From: RGIG2206 sp045648425
GTDB taxonomy: Bacteria; Bacillota; Clostridia; Oscillospirales; Acutalibacteraceae
NCBI GenBank assembly: GCA_045648425.1
Contig: JAZRNV010000060.1
Coordinates: 1-20,711 of the forward strand
DNA: 20,711 bases
Direction: 5' to 3'
Shown here: in pieces, positions 7,324 through 16,600 of the stretch
Position numbering within the stretch: position 1 is the stretch's first letter
Layout: each line of letters starts with the position of its first letter
The notes under the pieces: model-generated
The model's database searches: none
The model's input: the letters and a program-made list of their open reading frames with translations, nothing else
What the model was told of the DNA's origin: nothing
Made by a program: the position numbers and the translations under genes

Positions 7324-8073
7324 TTATTCGTATTCTACCACGTCTGCCCACTTGAGCAAAAATTCTCTTTCTTCGGGCTTGCCTTTAACCGACTGGCTTG
7401 CGGCTACAATAGGCATCCACTTTTGAACATACTGACGGGCAGTATCGCTCTTTTTGCAGAAAAGATCGAGATACTTTTTAGCCAGCTCCTCCTGACCTGC
7501 AAGACAGAAAATCAGATAGGTGCGTGCCACATCGGCAGAAGCGTTGCCTTGGGTGGCGTGGGCCCAGTCAATGATATAGGCCTCGCCCTCGGGAGTGATA
7601 ATTACGTTTGAGGGGCGGAAATCGCCATGGCACACCTTTTTGTGCTTAGGCATTCCCTCAAGGCGGGTGTGCAGCTCATAACGGGTGGTGGCATCCAAAT
7701 CTGCCTCGCTGATTTTGCGATTCATCTTATCCTTCAGCTTATTGAGCATAGGGCAAGCGGCAGCGTGTGCCTTCATCTGCAAATCGACAAAAAGCTCAAG
7801 ATACTCGTCTATCTTTTCGGGATGCTCCTTCATCAGCTTATCGAGAGAGGTACCCTCGATATAGGTGTAGGCGATGGCCCACTTGCCGTCAACGGTAAGC
7901 ACCTCTTGCAAACGGGGAGTGTTAAGCCCGGTTTCTTCTACGCGGGCCTGATTAAGGGCCTCGTTAAGCACATCTGCCTTTGAATAATGGGCATCGAAAA
8001 CCTTATAGCAAAGGTCTCCGTCGCGATAAATGGTTTTGCCGTCGCGGTTGTAAATAACATTGTTCAAATTCAT
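7324..8073 (-). CDS. APH-fold small-molecule kinase (phosphotransferase family protein)
   Basis: A 249-residue protein of the aminoglycoside phosphotransferase / choline kinase fold. The Brenner motif is H149-G-D151-FRPSN156 and the second metal-binding aspartate is D169 in IIDWAHA. The N-terminal lobe shows YKVFDAHYSKADVLNEAL with a probable ATP-binding Lys. Start 8073 is chosen because AAGGAGGG precedes it by 8 bp; an upstream in-frame start at 8142 would run into adhE. It begins 13 bp after the adhE stop, so it is almost surely co-transcribed. The substrate is unknown: such proteins phosphorylate sugars, amino alcohols or antibiotics, and nothing here indicates drug resistance. Acidic motifs are complete, so it is probably active. 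Confidence 0.85.
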   Translation of the reverse strand: MNLNNVIYNRDGKTIYRDGDLCYKVFDAHYSKADVLNEALNQARVEETGLNTPRLQEVLTVDGKWAIAYTYIEGTSLDKLMKEHPEKIDEYLELFVDLQMKAHAAACPMLNKLKDKMNRKISEADLDATTRYELHTRLEGMPKHKKVCHGDFRPSNVIITPEGEAYIIDWAHATQGNASADVARTYLIFCLAGQEELAKKYLDLFCKKSDTARQYVQKWMPIVAASQSVKGKPEEREFLLKWADVVEYE

Positions 8074-8086
8074 CTCGGCACCCTCC

Positions 8087-10699
8087 TTAAACCTTATCGT
8101 GTTTGCCATAATAGGCGTTGATATACATCTGCTTGATTTCACTCATAAGGGGATAACGGGGATTTGCACCTGTGCACTGGTCATCAAAGGCCTGCTCGGT
8201 CATCTCGTCAAGACGAGCCATAAAGTCTTGCTCGTCAACGCCGTAATCCTTGATAGAATCCTTAATGCCCACCTTTGCCTTGAGGTCGTTAATGGCCTTG
8301 ATAAGTGCCTCTAATTTATCCTCATCGGTTTTGCCCTTAAGGCCGAGCGCGGTAGCAACCTCAGCATATCTTGCAAGGGTGTGGGGGGGGTCATACTGTG
8401 AGAAGGTGCCCATCTTGGTGGGCTTTTCATCAGCATTAAAGCGGATGACCTGCTCTATCATAAGAGCGTTGGCTACGCCGTGGGGCAGGTGGTGGAAGGC
8501 GCCCAGCTTGTGAGCCATAGAGTGGCAAACACCCAAAAATGCATTGGCAAAGGCCATACCTGCACTTGTGGCGGCGTTAGCCATCTTTTCCCTCGCCTTA
8601 ACATCGGTCAGGCCGTTTTCATAGGCGCGGGGCAGATACTCAAACACCGTCTGCAAGGATTTGATTGCCAAGCCATCGGTGTAATCGGTAGCCATAATTG
8701 AAGCGTATGCCTCAAGAGCGTGAGTAACGGCATCTATACCCGATGCGGCAGTCAGACCCTTGGGTGCAGACATATGCAAATTGGTGTCAACAATGGCCAT
8801 ATTGGGAAGCAATTCATAGTCGGCCAGCGGATATTTTACACCGCTGGTTTCGTCGGTTATAACGGCAAAGGGGGTAACCTCAGAGCCGGTGCCTGCAGAG
8901 GTGGGAACAGCAATGAAATAGGCCTTTTCGCCCATCTTGGGGAAGGTGTAAACGCGCTTTCTTATGTCGATAAAGCGCATTGCCATATCCATAAAATCAA
9001 CCTCGGGATGCTCGTAAAGCACCCACATAATCTTGGCGGCATCCATTGCCGAGCCGCCGCCCAATGCGATAATAACATCGGGATTAAAGGCGCTCATCTG
9101 AGCGGCGCCTGCCTTGGCACTGGCAAGGGTGGGGTCGGGCTCAACGTCAAAGAAGGTGGTATGAGCGATGCCCATCTCGTCAAGCTTGTCGGTGATAACC
9201 TTGGTATAGCCGTTGCTGTAAAGGAAGCTGTCGGTTACGATAAAGGCGCGCTTTTTGCCCATAACGGTGCGAAGCTCATCAAGAGCAACAGGCAGGCATC
9301 CTGCCTTAATATAAATCTTTTCGGGGGCTCTGAACCACAGCATATTTTCTCTCCTCTCTGCGACGGTTTTGATGTTTAACAAATGCTTTACGCCAACGTT
9401 TTCGCTGACTGAGTTGCCACCCCAAGAGCCGCAGCCCAAGGTGAGGGAGGGAGCCAGCTTAAAGTTGTAAAGGTCACCTATACCGCCGTGGGATGAGGGG
9501 GTGTTAACCAATATGCGGCAGGTCTTCATACGGGCTGCAAAGGCATCAATTTTTTCGCCTTCGGTAATAGCGTTAAGATAGATGGAAGAGGTGTGACCGT
9601 AGCCGCCGTCTGCTACAAGCTGCTCGGCCTTGGCAAAGGCCTCGTCGATGGTTTTGGCCTTATACATTGCCAAAACGGGTGACAGCTTTTCGTGAGCAAA
9701 CTCTTCAGCAATGTCAACGCTTTCAACCTCACCGATAAGAATTTTGGTCTCTTCGGGAACGGTTACCCCTGCCAGCGCGGCAATGGTAACTGCCTTTTGA
9801 CCAACAATTTTTGCGTTAAGTGCGCCGTTAATAATGATGGTTTTACGAACCTTTTCGGTTTCGTCTGCGTTAAGGAAGTAGCAACCGCGAGCGGCAAACT
9901 CCTTTTTCACCTTGTCATAGATGCTCGAAAGCACGATAACCGACTGCTCGGATGCGCAAATCATACCGTTATCGAAGGTTTTGGAGTGAATGATAGAGTT
10001 GACTGCCAAAATTATATCGGCGGTGTCATCAATGATTGCGGGGGTGTTGCCTGCGCCAACGCCCAAAGCAGGTTTGCCGCTTGAGTAGGCGGCGCGCACC
10101 ATACCGGGGCCACCGGTTGCAAGAATTATATCAGACTCTTTCATAACCATATTGGTCATTTCCAAGCTGGGCACATCTATCCAGGCGATAATATCCTCGG
10201 GGGCGCCTGCCTTAACGGCCGCCTCAAGCACAAGCTTTGATGCCTCAATGGTGCATCCCTTTGCACGGGGGTGGGGGCTGATGATGATGCCGTTGCGAGT
10301 CTTAAGAGCAAGCAAGCACTTAAATATGGCGGTGGAGGTGGGGTTGGTGGTAGGAATAACCGCACCGATTACACCGATTGGCTCGGCAATCTTTTTGATG
10401 CCGTACTGCTTATCCTCTTCAATTATACCGCAGGTTTTTGTATCCTTATATGCGTTATAGATATATTCAGCAGCGTAGTGGTTTTTGATAACCTTGTCTT
10501 CCACAACGCCCATTCCTGTTTCGGCGACGGCCATTTTTGCCAGAGGGATTCTGGCTCTGTCTGCGGCAGAAGCGGCAGCAAGGAATATGGCATCAACCTG
10601 CTCTTGTGTGTAGGTTGCAAATGCCTGCTGTGCCTTTCTGACACGGGCGATGGCATCCTCAAGCGCCTGCACATTATCTACAATTTTATAGTTGCTCAT
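8087..10699 (-). CDS. adhE: Bifunctional acetaldehyde-CoA / alcohol dehydrogenase
   Basis: An 870-residue fusion enzyme converting acetyl-CoA to acetaldehyde and then ethanol with two NADH. Residues 1-440 are the CoA-acylating aldehyde dehydrogenase, with catalytic C248 in GMICASEQS and FDNG before it. A linker around 440-460 leads to the iron-dependent alcohol dehydrogenase, with GGGSAMDAAK for NADH binding, PTSAGTGSEVTPFAV, and Fe-binding histidines in VCHSMAHKLGAFHHLPHG. Length and domain order are those of E. coli AdhE, which forms long spirosome filaments; filament formation here is inferred. AAAAGGAG precedes the ATG by 9 bp. A LysR-type regulator gene lies upstream and a kinase gene downstream on the same strand. 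It disposes of fermentative NADH. Confidence 0.97.
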   Translation of the reverse strand: MSNYKIVDNVQALEDAIARVRKAQQAFATYTQEQVDAIFLAAASAADRARIPLAKMAVAETGMGVVEDKVIKNHYAAEYIYNAYKDTKTCGIIEEDKQYGIKKIAEPIGVIGAVIPTTNPTSTAIFKCLLALKTRNGIIISPHPRAKGCTIEASKLVLEAAVKAGAPEDIIAWIDVPSLEMTNMVMKESDIILATGGPGMVRAAYSSGKPALGVGAGNTPAIIDDTADIILAVNSIIHSKTFDNGMICASEQSVIVLSSIYDKVKKEFAARGCYFLNADETEKVRKTIIINGALNAKIVGQKAVTIAALAGVTVPEETKILIGEVESVDIAEEFAHEKLSPVLAMYKAKTIDEAFAKAEQLVADGGYGHTSSIYLNAITEGEKIDAFAARMKTCRILVNTPSSHGGIGDLYNFKLAPSLTLGCGSWGGNSVSENVGVKHLLNIKTVAERRENMLWFRAPEKIYIKAGCLPVALDELRTVMGKKRAFIVTDSFLYSNGYTKVITDKLDEMGIAHTTFFDVEPDPTLASAKAGAAQMSAFNPDVIIALGGGSAMDAAKIMWVLYEHPEVDFMDMAMRFIDIRKRVYTFPKMGEKAYFIAVPTSAGTGSEVTPFAVITDETSGVKYPLADYELLPNMAIVDTNLHMSAPKGLTAASGIDAVTHALEAYASIMATDYTDGLAIKSLQTVFEYLPRAYENGLTDVKAREKMANAATSAGMAFANAFLGVCHSMAHKLGAFHHLPHGVANALMIEQVIRFNADEKPTKMGTFSQYDPPHTLARYAEVATALGLKGKTDEDKLEALIKAINDLKAKVGIKDSIKDYGVDEQDFMARLDEMTEQAFDDQCTGANPRYPLMSEIKQMYINAYYGKHDKV

Positions 10700-10742
10700 A
10701 GGTTTTCTCCTTTTAAAAAGTGTTGGTTATCTTACGCTTAAA

Positions 10743-10771
10743 ACTTTATCATACCCTTTTTAAAATGTAAA
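10743..10771 (-). promoter_or_regulatory. Candidate adhE promoter
   Basis: On the minus strand TTTACA (10771-10766) and TAAAGT (10748-10743) are 17 bp apart. An alternative -10, TATGAT (10753-10748), has only a poor -35 in the repeat upstream. A start near 10736 would give a leader of about 37 nt. The weak -10 fits an actively regulated promoter. Confidence 0.5.
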
Positions 10772-10782
10772 ATACCCTTTTT
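10751..10782. repeat. Direct repeat ATACCCTTTTT at the adhE promoter
   Basis: ATACCCTTTTT occurs at 10751-10761 and again at 10772-10782, exactly 21 bp (two helical turns) apart. One copy falls between the candidate -35 and -10, the other directly upstream of the -35. This geometry suggests side-by-side binding of a regulator to one DNA face. Confidence 0.6.
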
Positions 10783-10792
10783 GCTAAACTGT

Positions 10793-10810
10793 TATATCAT
10801 TTTTGATATA
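10793..10810. promoter_or_regulatory. 18-bp palindrome upstream of adhE
   Basis: TATATCA-TTTT-TGATATA is a perfect 7-4-7 inverted repeat. The layout resembles Rex operators (7-4-7, TTGTTAA-N4-TTAACAA), but the half-site sequence does not match. It lies between the lysR terminator and the adhE promoter. Identity of any binding protein is unknown. Confidence 0.4.
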
Positions 10811-10811
10811 T

Positions 10812-10849
10812 TAAAAGCGCGTGGCTTAAAAAATTTCGTCACGCGCTTT
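10812..10849 (-). terminator. Terminator overlapping the end of the lysR gene
   Basis: AAAGCGCGTG and CACGCGCTTT (10840-10849 and 10814-10823) form a perfect 10-bp stem, followed on the minus strand by TTAATAT. The first arm lies in the last codons of the regulator and the stop codon is in the 16-base loop. Confidence 0.7.
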
Positions 10850-11752
10850 GTAAACTTCTTGTATAAATCTTTTATCCAGCTCGGTCAGCTTATAATCACT
10901 GCGATATATAAGCACATCCCTATAAAGCTTGGTGTTGCAGCTGCACCTTTTTTGAACGAGCCCATAACGCTCAATAGAATTCTTTGGCATGGGTGATACC
11001 CACATAAAGGTATTGTGATTGTGGCTCAAAAGCTCCATCTGGCTGGCTCTCTCAAAAACAAAGATTCGCCGATCGATGTTGTCGGGCAGCTCTTCCTTTC
11101 GCACCGCCGCCATAGACAATGAGGGCACATAGGGGTCAGCGTGGGCGATTTCGGTATAGGGCTCCAAATCCTCAAAGGTGACATCCTCTTTGTCTGCCAG
11201 AGGATGGTTTTTTGACATAACGAGCACATAGCTAAACTCTGAAATCATCTCGTGGTTTAGCTTTTTGCTGTCAAGCATATCCTTAAAATAGCGGTCAAAC
11301 ACCTCGGCATAGCGAATTATACCCAGACGATAGCCCGCCTGCAAAATGTTCGTGATGGCTCGGGATGAGTTGGTCTCTTTATAAAACAGCTCAGCGGCAC
11401 GGGAGTTATCCACCGTGGCGGCAAAGCGGGTAAAGGCATAAGACATATATCCCGAACGGGGAACAGACACAGAAAAGGACTGGGCCTTTTTTTCATTATC
11501 ACCGCTGTAAATATCCTCCAGCTCTTCAATGCGGCGCAAAATCTTTTTGGCCCGCTCCAAGAACTCCTCCCCTTCGGGAGTAACCTGCATACCGTGAGGG
11601 GTGCGGTTAAAGATGATTATACCCAAGTCATCCTCAAGCTCTTTTATGGCGCGGCTCAGGTTGGGCTGGGCGATGTAGAGCTTTTGAGCTGCGCGACTGA
11701 TTGACCGCGCCTTTTCCACCTCAACGGCATATTTCAAAAACATTATATTCAT
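10826..11752 (-). CDS. LysR-type transcriptional regulator
   Basis: A 308-residue LysR-family DNA-binding protein. The N-terminal winged helix-turn-helix is clear (residues about 1-60: FLKYAVEVEKARSISRAAQ, LYIAQPNLSRAIKELEDDLG, IIIFNRTPHGMQVTPEGEEF), followed by the linker helix with ERAKKILRRIEEL. The C-terminal 200 residues form the periplasmic-binding-protein-like effector domain, whose ligand cannot be read from sequence. ATG 11752 is chosen since AAAGGAA lies 8 bp before it; the frame is open to 11812 without another ribosome site. LysR genes are commonly divergent from their target, but here adhE is downstream on the same strand, separated by a terminator. Control of adhE is therefore only a guess from proximity. 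Confidence 0.92.
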   Translation of the reverse strand: MNIMFLKYAVEVEKARSISRAAQKLYIAQPNLSRAIKELEDDLGIIIFNRTPHGMQVTPEGEEFLERAKKILRRIEELEDIYSGDNEKKAQSFSVSVPRSGYMSYAFTRFAATVDNSRAAELFYKETNSSRAITNILQAGYRLGIIRYAEVFDRYFKDMLDSKKLNHEMISEFSYVLVMSKNHPLADKEDVTFEDLEPYTEIAHADPYVPSLSMAAVRKEELPDNIDRRIFVFERASQMELLSHNHNTFMWVSPMPKNSIERYGLVQKRCSCNTKLYRDVLIYRSDYKLTELDKRFIQEVYKARDEIF

Positions 11753-11864
11753 AGCGTGTTCCTTTAATATCAACCGAAAGTGCCCACAGAGGTCAAACCG
11801 GCAAGACAGCACCTTTGGCTATATCGGTAAATATATATTTAGTTTGAGCTTCTCTGCCCTCGTG

Positions 11865-13628
11865 CTACTCTATGTTATACATAGCGTACATCTGGGCATA
11901 AAGTCCGCCCTGCTTAATAAGCTCCGAATGACTGCCCTGCTCGGCAATGCCGTCAGAGGTAAGCACGGCAATGGTATCGGCATTCTTAACGGTGGTCAGG
12001 CGGTGGGCAACGATAAAGGTGGTGCGCCCCTTAGCCAAACGGTCGAGGGACTGCTGCACAATATACTCTGATTCGTTATCCAAAGCGCTGGTGGCCTCGT
12101 CGAGAATTAGTATGGGAGGATTTTTAAGAAAAACTCGGGCAATAGATATACGCTGCTTTTGTCCCCCCGAGAGCTTAACTCCCCTTTCACCCACATAGGT
12201 ATTGTAACCGTCGGGCAAACTTTCAATAAAGTCGGCGGCGCCTGCAAGACGGGCGGCCTCAAAAATTTCTTCATCGGTGGCGTCGAGCTTACCGTAGGCA
12301 ATGTTTTCGCGCACACTGCCCGAAAAGAGGTAAACATCCTGCTGCACAACACCGATGTTTTGGCGCAAGGATTCAAGGGTAACATCTCTTACATCCATAC
12401 CGTCAACGGTGATTTTGCCGTCGCTGACTTCATAAAAACGGGGAATAAGTCCGCAAAGGGTAGTCTTGCCGCCGCCCGAAGGGCCAACAAGGGCTATTCG
12501 CTGACCCGCCTTTGCAGTAAGGTTAAGATTGCTGAGCACATCCTGCGCCCCATCGCTATAGCGGAAGGTAACACTGTCAAAAACCACCTCGCCCTTGACG
12601 TCGGTAAGGGCTACGGCATCGGGCTTGTCCCAAATTGTGACGGGGGTGTCAAGTATCTCGCAAAAGCGCTCAATGCCAGTCATTCCCCGATAAAACTGCT
12701 CGGTAAACTCAATTATACGACGCACCGAGGTTAGCAGTGTGGTAACGTAAAGCAGGTAGGCAATAAGGTCGGCGGCGGTAATATAGCCACCAATCATAAA
12801 CAGGGCACCTGCCACCACCACGGTAATATACATAAGTCCGTCAAAAAATCTGGTGGTGGAGCTAAAGCCGGCCATAGCGTTATAAATCTTTTTCTTAATA
12901 TTCAAAAAGGCCACGTTGCCCTTTTTAAATTTATCCTTCTCAATATCCTCATTGGCAAAGGATTTGACCACTCTGATGCCCAGCAAGCTGTCCTCAACCT
13001 GGGAATTAATATCACCGATAACCTCACGGGATTGGCGAAAGCCCTCCTTCATTCGACGGCGGAAGGGAGTGCAGACAATTATCATAAGGGGCACAATGGC
13101 AAAGATTATAAGGGTGAGCCACAGATTAACGGTGGCAAGAATGGCAAAGGATACGGTAATCTTTATGCCTGCAATAAAAAACTCTTCGGGGCAATGGTGG
13201 GCAAACTCGGTAACGTCAAACAAATCGTTGGTGATGCGCGACATAAGGGTGCCCACCTTGGTGTCGTCATAGTATGAAAACTGCAGCTTTTGCAGATGCC
13301 CAAAAAGGTCACGACGCATATCGGTCTCGATTTTGGTGCCCATTATATGACCGATGGCCGCCATATAATAGTTAGCGGCTGTATCCACAAGGCGCAGCAC
13401 AAGATAGACGGCTCCAATAAAAAGCACCGTGCCAACCGTCAAAGCGGCAGGATTATTCATAGCAGAGTCGGTGATATATCTGACCATAAGAGGCAGCACC
13501 AGCTCGCAAACGGTGGTAAGCGCCGCGCAAAAAAGGTCAAAAACCACAGTTGCGCGGTGCTTTTTGAAGTAGGGCAAAAACCGCTTTATTAATTTAAAAA
13601 TTCCTGTTTTGGGCTTTATTTTTTCCAT
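11865..13628 (-). CDS. ABC exporter half-transporter (permease fused to ATPase)
   Basis: A 587-residue type I ABC exporter (MsbA/BmrA/LmrA class). Residues 1-320 hold the transmembrane domain with about six hydrophobic segments (for example VVFDLFCAALTTVCELVLPL, VGTVLFIGAVYLVLRLV, and LTLIIFAIVPLMIIV). The ATPase domain has Walker A GPSGGGKTT with K388, the signature LSGGQKQR from 486, Walker B ILILDEATSAL with D510-E511, and the switch histidine in IVAHRLT. ATG 13628 follows the lacZ stop by 2 bp; a TTG at 13634 overlapping that stop (TTGA) is also possible. No strong ribosome site is seen, so translation is probably coupled to lacZ. It should act as a homodimer, since no partner half-transporter is adjacent. 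The substrate is unknown. Confidence 0.92.
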   Translation of the reverse strand: MEKIKPKTGIFKLIKRFLPYFKKHRATVVFDLFCAALTTVCELVLPLMVRYITDSAMNNPAALTVGTVLFIGAVYLVLRLVDTAANYYMAAIGHIMGTKIETDMRRDLFGHLQKLQFSYYDDTKVGTLMSRITNDLFDVTEFAHHCPEEFFIAGIKITVSFAILATVNLWLTLIIFAIVPLMIIVCTPFRRRMKEGFRQSREVIGDINSQVEDSLLGIRVVKSFANEDIEKDKFKKGNVAFLNIKKKIYNAMAGFSSTTRFFDGLMYITVVVAGALFMIGGYITAADLIAYLLYVTTLLTSVRRIIEFTEQFYRGMTGIERFCEILDTPVTIWDKPDAVALTDVKGEVVFDSVTFRYSDGAQDVLSNLNLTAKAGQRIALVGPSGGGKTTLCGLIPRFYEVSDGKITVDGMDVRDVTLESLRQNIGVVQQDVYLFSGSVRENIAYGKLDATDEEIFEAARLAGAADFIESLPDGYNTYVGERGVKLSGGQKQRISIARVFLKNPPILILDEATSALDNESEYIVQQSLDRLAKGRTTFIVAHRLTTVKNADTIAVLTSDGIAEQGSHSELIKQGGLYAQMYAMYNIE

Positions 13629-13630
13629 AA

Positions 13631-16600
13631 TCAAAACTGAAGCTGGCGAATGTCATATACGCCGCTGTTATCATACTCTCGGTCGGATGCCTCAACAACA
13701 TCCTCCCCTTCCTTTAGGCCGCGCAGAGTAAATTCAAAGCTAAACTCCTTGGGCACCTGATACTTAGGCAGCAAATCGGGGCCACAGCTGTGTGAGCCAA
13801 CGCCGCTCACGGCTCCGTCGATGCAAAGCACCGTCTTGCCGCAGGGCTCAAGCTCATAGTTGTGCTGTGCCTTTTCTATATCCTCTTGAGTATACTCAAG
13901 AGCAGAAAAGTTGAAACGTCCTCCGCAAACCAGCAGACCACCCTTGCCGGGTGCAGTAAGAGCGGCAAATTCGGTGTCATAACGGTTGCCGTTATCCTGA
14001 GGCATAATATAGTCGGTAAACATCTTGGAAACGGTGGTTACAAACCTGCCGCGGCGGCTTGCATTGTGCTTGTCAATGTAGCTGTCATAGGGGCCGTAGC
14101 CGAAGTAATCCACCTTGTCGTATGAGCGGTCGAGAGCCATTCTTACGCCAAATCGGGGCAAGAAGTGCAGCTTTTCGTTGCACTTAACATCGCAGTGGAG
14201 GGTTATATCGCCTGCACCGTTTACCATCCATCTCAGCTTGGCGTGTGCTGCAGGGGGTACGTGGTGAGCTACCATTGCAATATCCTGCTCAATCACACAG
14301 CAGCCGTTGACAACATCCACCGCAGTGGAATAAACATAGGCAGAGGAGCGGTTAATTCCCTGAGGAAGCCATTTGTTTTTATCATAGTTCTCATTATCCA
14401 GAGGGGCACGCCAGATGTTAAAGCTCATAGGTGTGGTAAGCAGCTTGTTACCGTCAAAGCTGATTTGACGGAAGGCGGCGGTGTTTTTGTCAAAGGTATG
14501 AGCAAAGCCCTCGCCGGAAATATAAACTCGGGTGTCATTCTCTTCAACATCCACTCCGTGAGCGGGTAACGCGGCAGAAATTTTTGCAGGGTTGACAGGC
14601 AACTCAAACTGAGCAAAGGCCATCAGCTCGCCCTCTTTGGTGAGCTCGCCAAGACCAAGCTGAACAAAGTTAAAGTTAATATAGCAACGGCCGCTTTGGG
14701 GCAGCTCATACTCAATATTCACCTGACGGCTTGAGTGAGCAGGAATTGCCAGGGCGCCCAAGCTGCCCGACTGAGTAACCTTGCCGTTGCAGGTAATCTC
14801 CCACCTGCACTCAAGTCGGCTGAGATAGATAAAATCGTAAAGGTTGTGGATGATGAACTCGCCCTTTTCAAGATCAACGGGCTCAACTCTTGCGGGCTGA
14901 ATTACATACTTTAGCTCCTTCAGTCCGTCAGAGGGGGTGCGGTCGGGGAAAACAAGTCCATCAACGCAGAAGTTGCGGGAGTGGGGCTGCTCGCCCGAAT
15001 CGCCGCCGTAGTAAAACATGGGCTTGCCGTTGGGGGCCGTGCCTGCGTAGTGAGCGTGGTCACACCACTCCCAAACGAAGCCGCCCATATGATTTTCGTG
15101 CTTGTAAATTACATCCCAATAATCCTTAAGGTCGCCGGGGCCGTTACCCATAGCGTGACAGTATTCGCAAAGCACCATGGGGCGAACTGCCGAGGCCTTT
15201 TCATCACTGCAATAGGCGTCACAATGGTCGGCGTGGGGATACATTCTGGAATAAACGTCAGATTTGGTAACTTGCATAGTTGAAAGGTCGTCATAAACGG
15301 CGTAATCATTTACACCCTCATAATGAACGTATCGGGTGGCATCGCGGTCGTGGCACCAGTCAATAGCCGCTTCAAAGTTTTGACCGTAGCCCGATTCGTT
15401 ACCCATGCTCCACATTGTAACACAGGGACGGTTTTTATCACGCTCAACCATCATCTGAATGCGGTCAAGGATGGATTCGCGCCATTCGGGGCGATCTGCT
15501 TGATACTCCCACTGTGACAGACCCAGCCATCCCATTCCGTGAGTTTCAATGTCGGCCTCGTCAAAGACGTAAAAGCCGTACTTATCGCAAAGCTGCAAGA
15601 AGCGGGGGTCGTTGGGGTAGTGAGAGGTGCGAATGGCATTAATATTATGGCGTTTCATAAGGGTAAGGTCCCGCAGCATATGCTCCATATCGCACACCGT
15701 GCCGGTATAGGGGTCAGAATCGTGGCGGTTTACGCCCTTAAGCTTAATTGCCTTGCCGTTAAACTTAAAGATGCCTTTTTCAATAACCGTCTTTCTGAAG
15801 CCAACCTTTTCACCGATATACTCGCCTGCACAGTCAATAAGCAGGTTGTAAAGCTCAGGGGTTTCGGCGCTCCACAAAATGGGGCGCTCAACCTTAAAGG
15901 TGGCAACACCGTTTTGGTCGGGACGGGTTTGGCCCACATCCTTGCCGTCGGGGTCAACAAGGGTAATAACGGCATCCTCGGGGTTGATGACATCCAGCTT
16001 AACGGTAAGGGTGGCAGAGCGCAAATCTTCCGCCAAATCGGGCACAACATAATAGTCGCGCAAATGGCCCTTGGGTCGACCGAGAAGGTAAACATCGCGG
16101 AAAATACCCGACCAACGGAACTTATCCTGATCTTCAAGATAACTGCCCTCACACCATTTCAAAACGATAACGGTGATGCGGTTGGCCCCATCCTTAAGGA
16201 AAGGAGTAATGTTAAACTCGCTGGTCATGTGAGACACCTGGCTGTAGCCCACAAACTCGCCGTTTATGTAAAGATAAAAGCAAGAATCCACGCCCTCAAA
16301 GACGATGTATTTTTGCATACCCTCCCACTCATAGGGAGTGGTGAAATCGCGGCTGTAAACACCGCAGGGATTCTCTTTTGGAATATAAGGGGGATCTACG
16401 GGGAAGGGATATTCGATGTTGGTATACATCACCTGATCATATCCGTATTTTTGCCAAACGCCGGGCACATCCACCTGCTTTGCAGAAAGGGGCAATGCCG
16501 GATTAATTATGGTTTCAGGCACCTTTTCAATGCTTTTAAAATATTCAAAGCTCCACTTTCCCGAAAGCAAACCAAAGCGGTCGCTATCCTCACGGGCGCT

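Noticed and set aside
7324..8073. Aminoglycoside resistance gene
   Set aside because: The fold is shared, but the gene sits in a metabolic operon, shows no resistance-specific sequence I recognise, and has no mobile context.
8720..9379. A 219-codon open frame opposite adhE
   Set aside because: Antisense shadow of a well-supported gene, with a low-complexity Gly/Asn/His-rich product and no motif.
10793..10810. Rex operator at adhE
   Set aside because: Only the 7-4-7 layout agrees; the half-site TATATCA is not TTGTTAA or TTGTGAA. Kept only as an unassigned palindrome.
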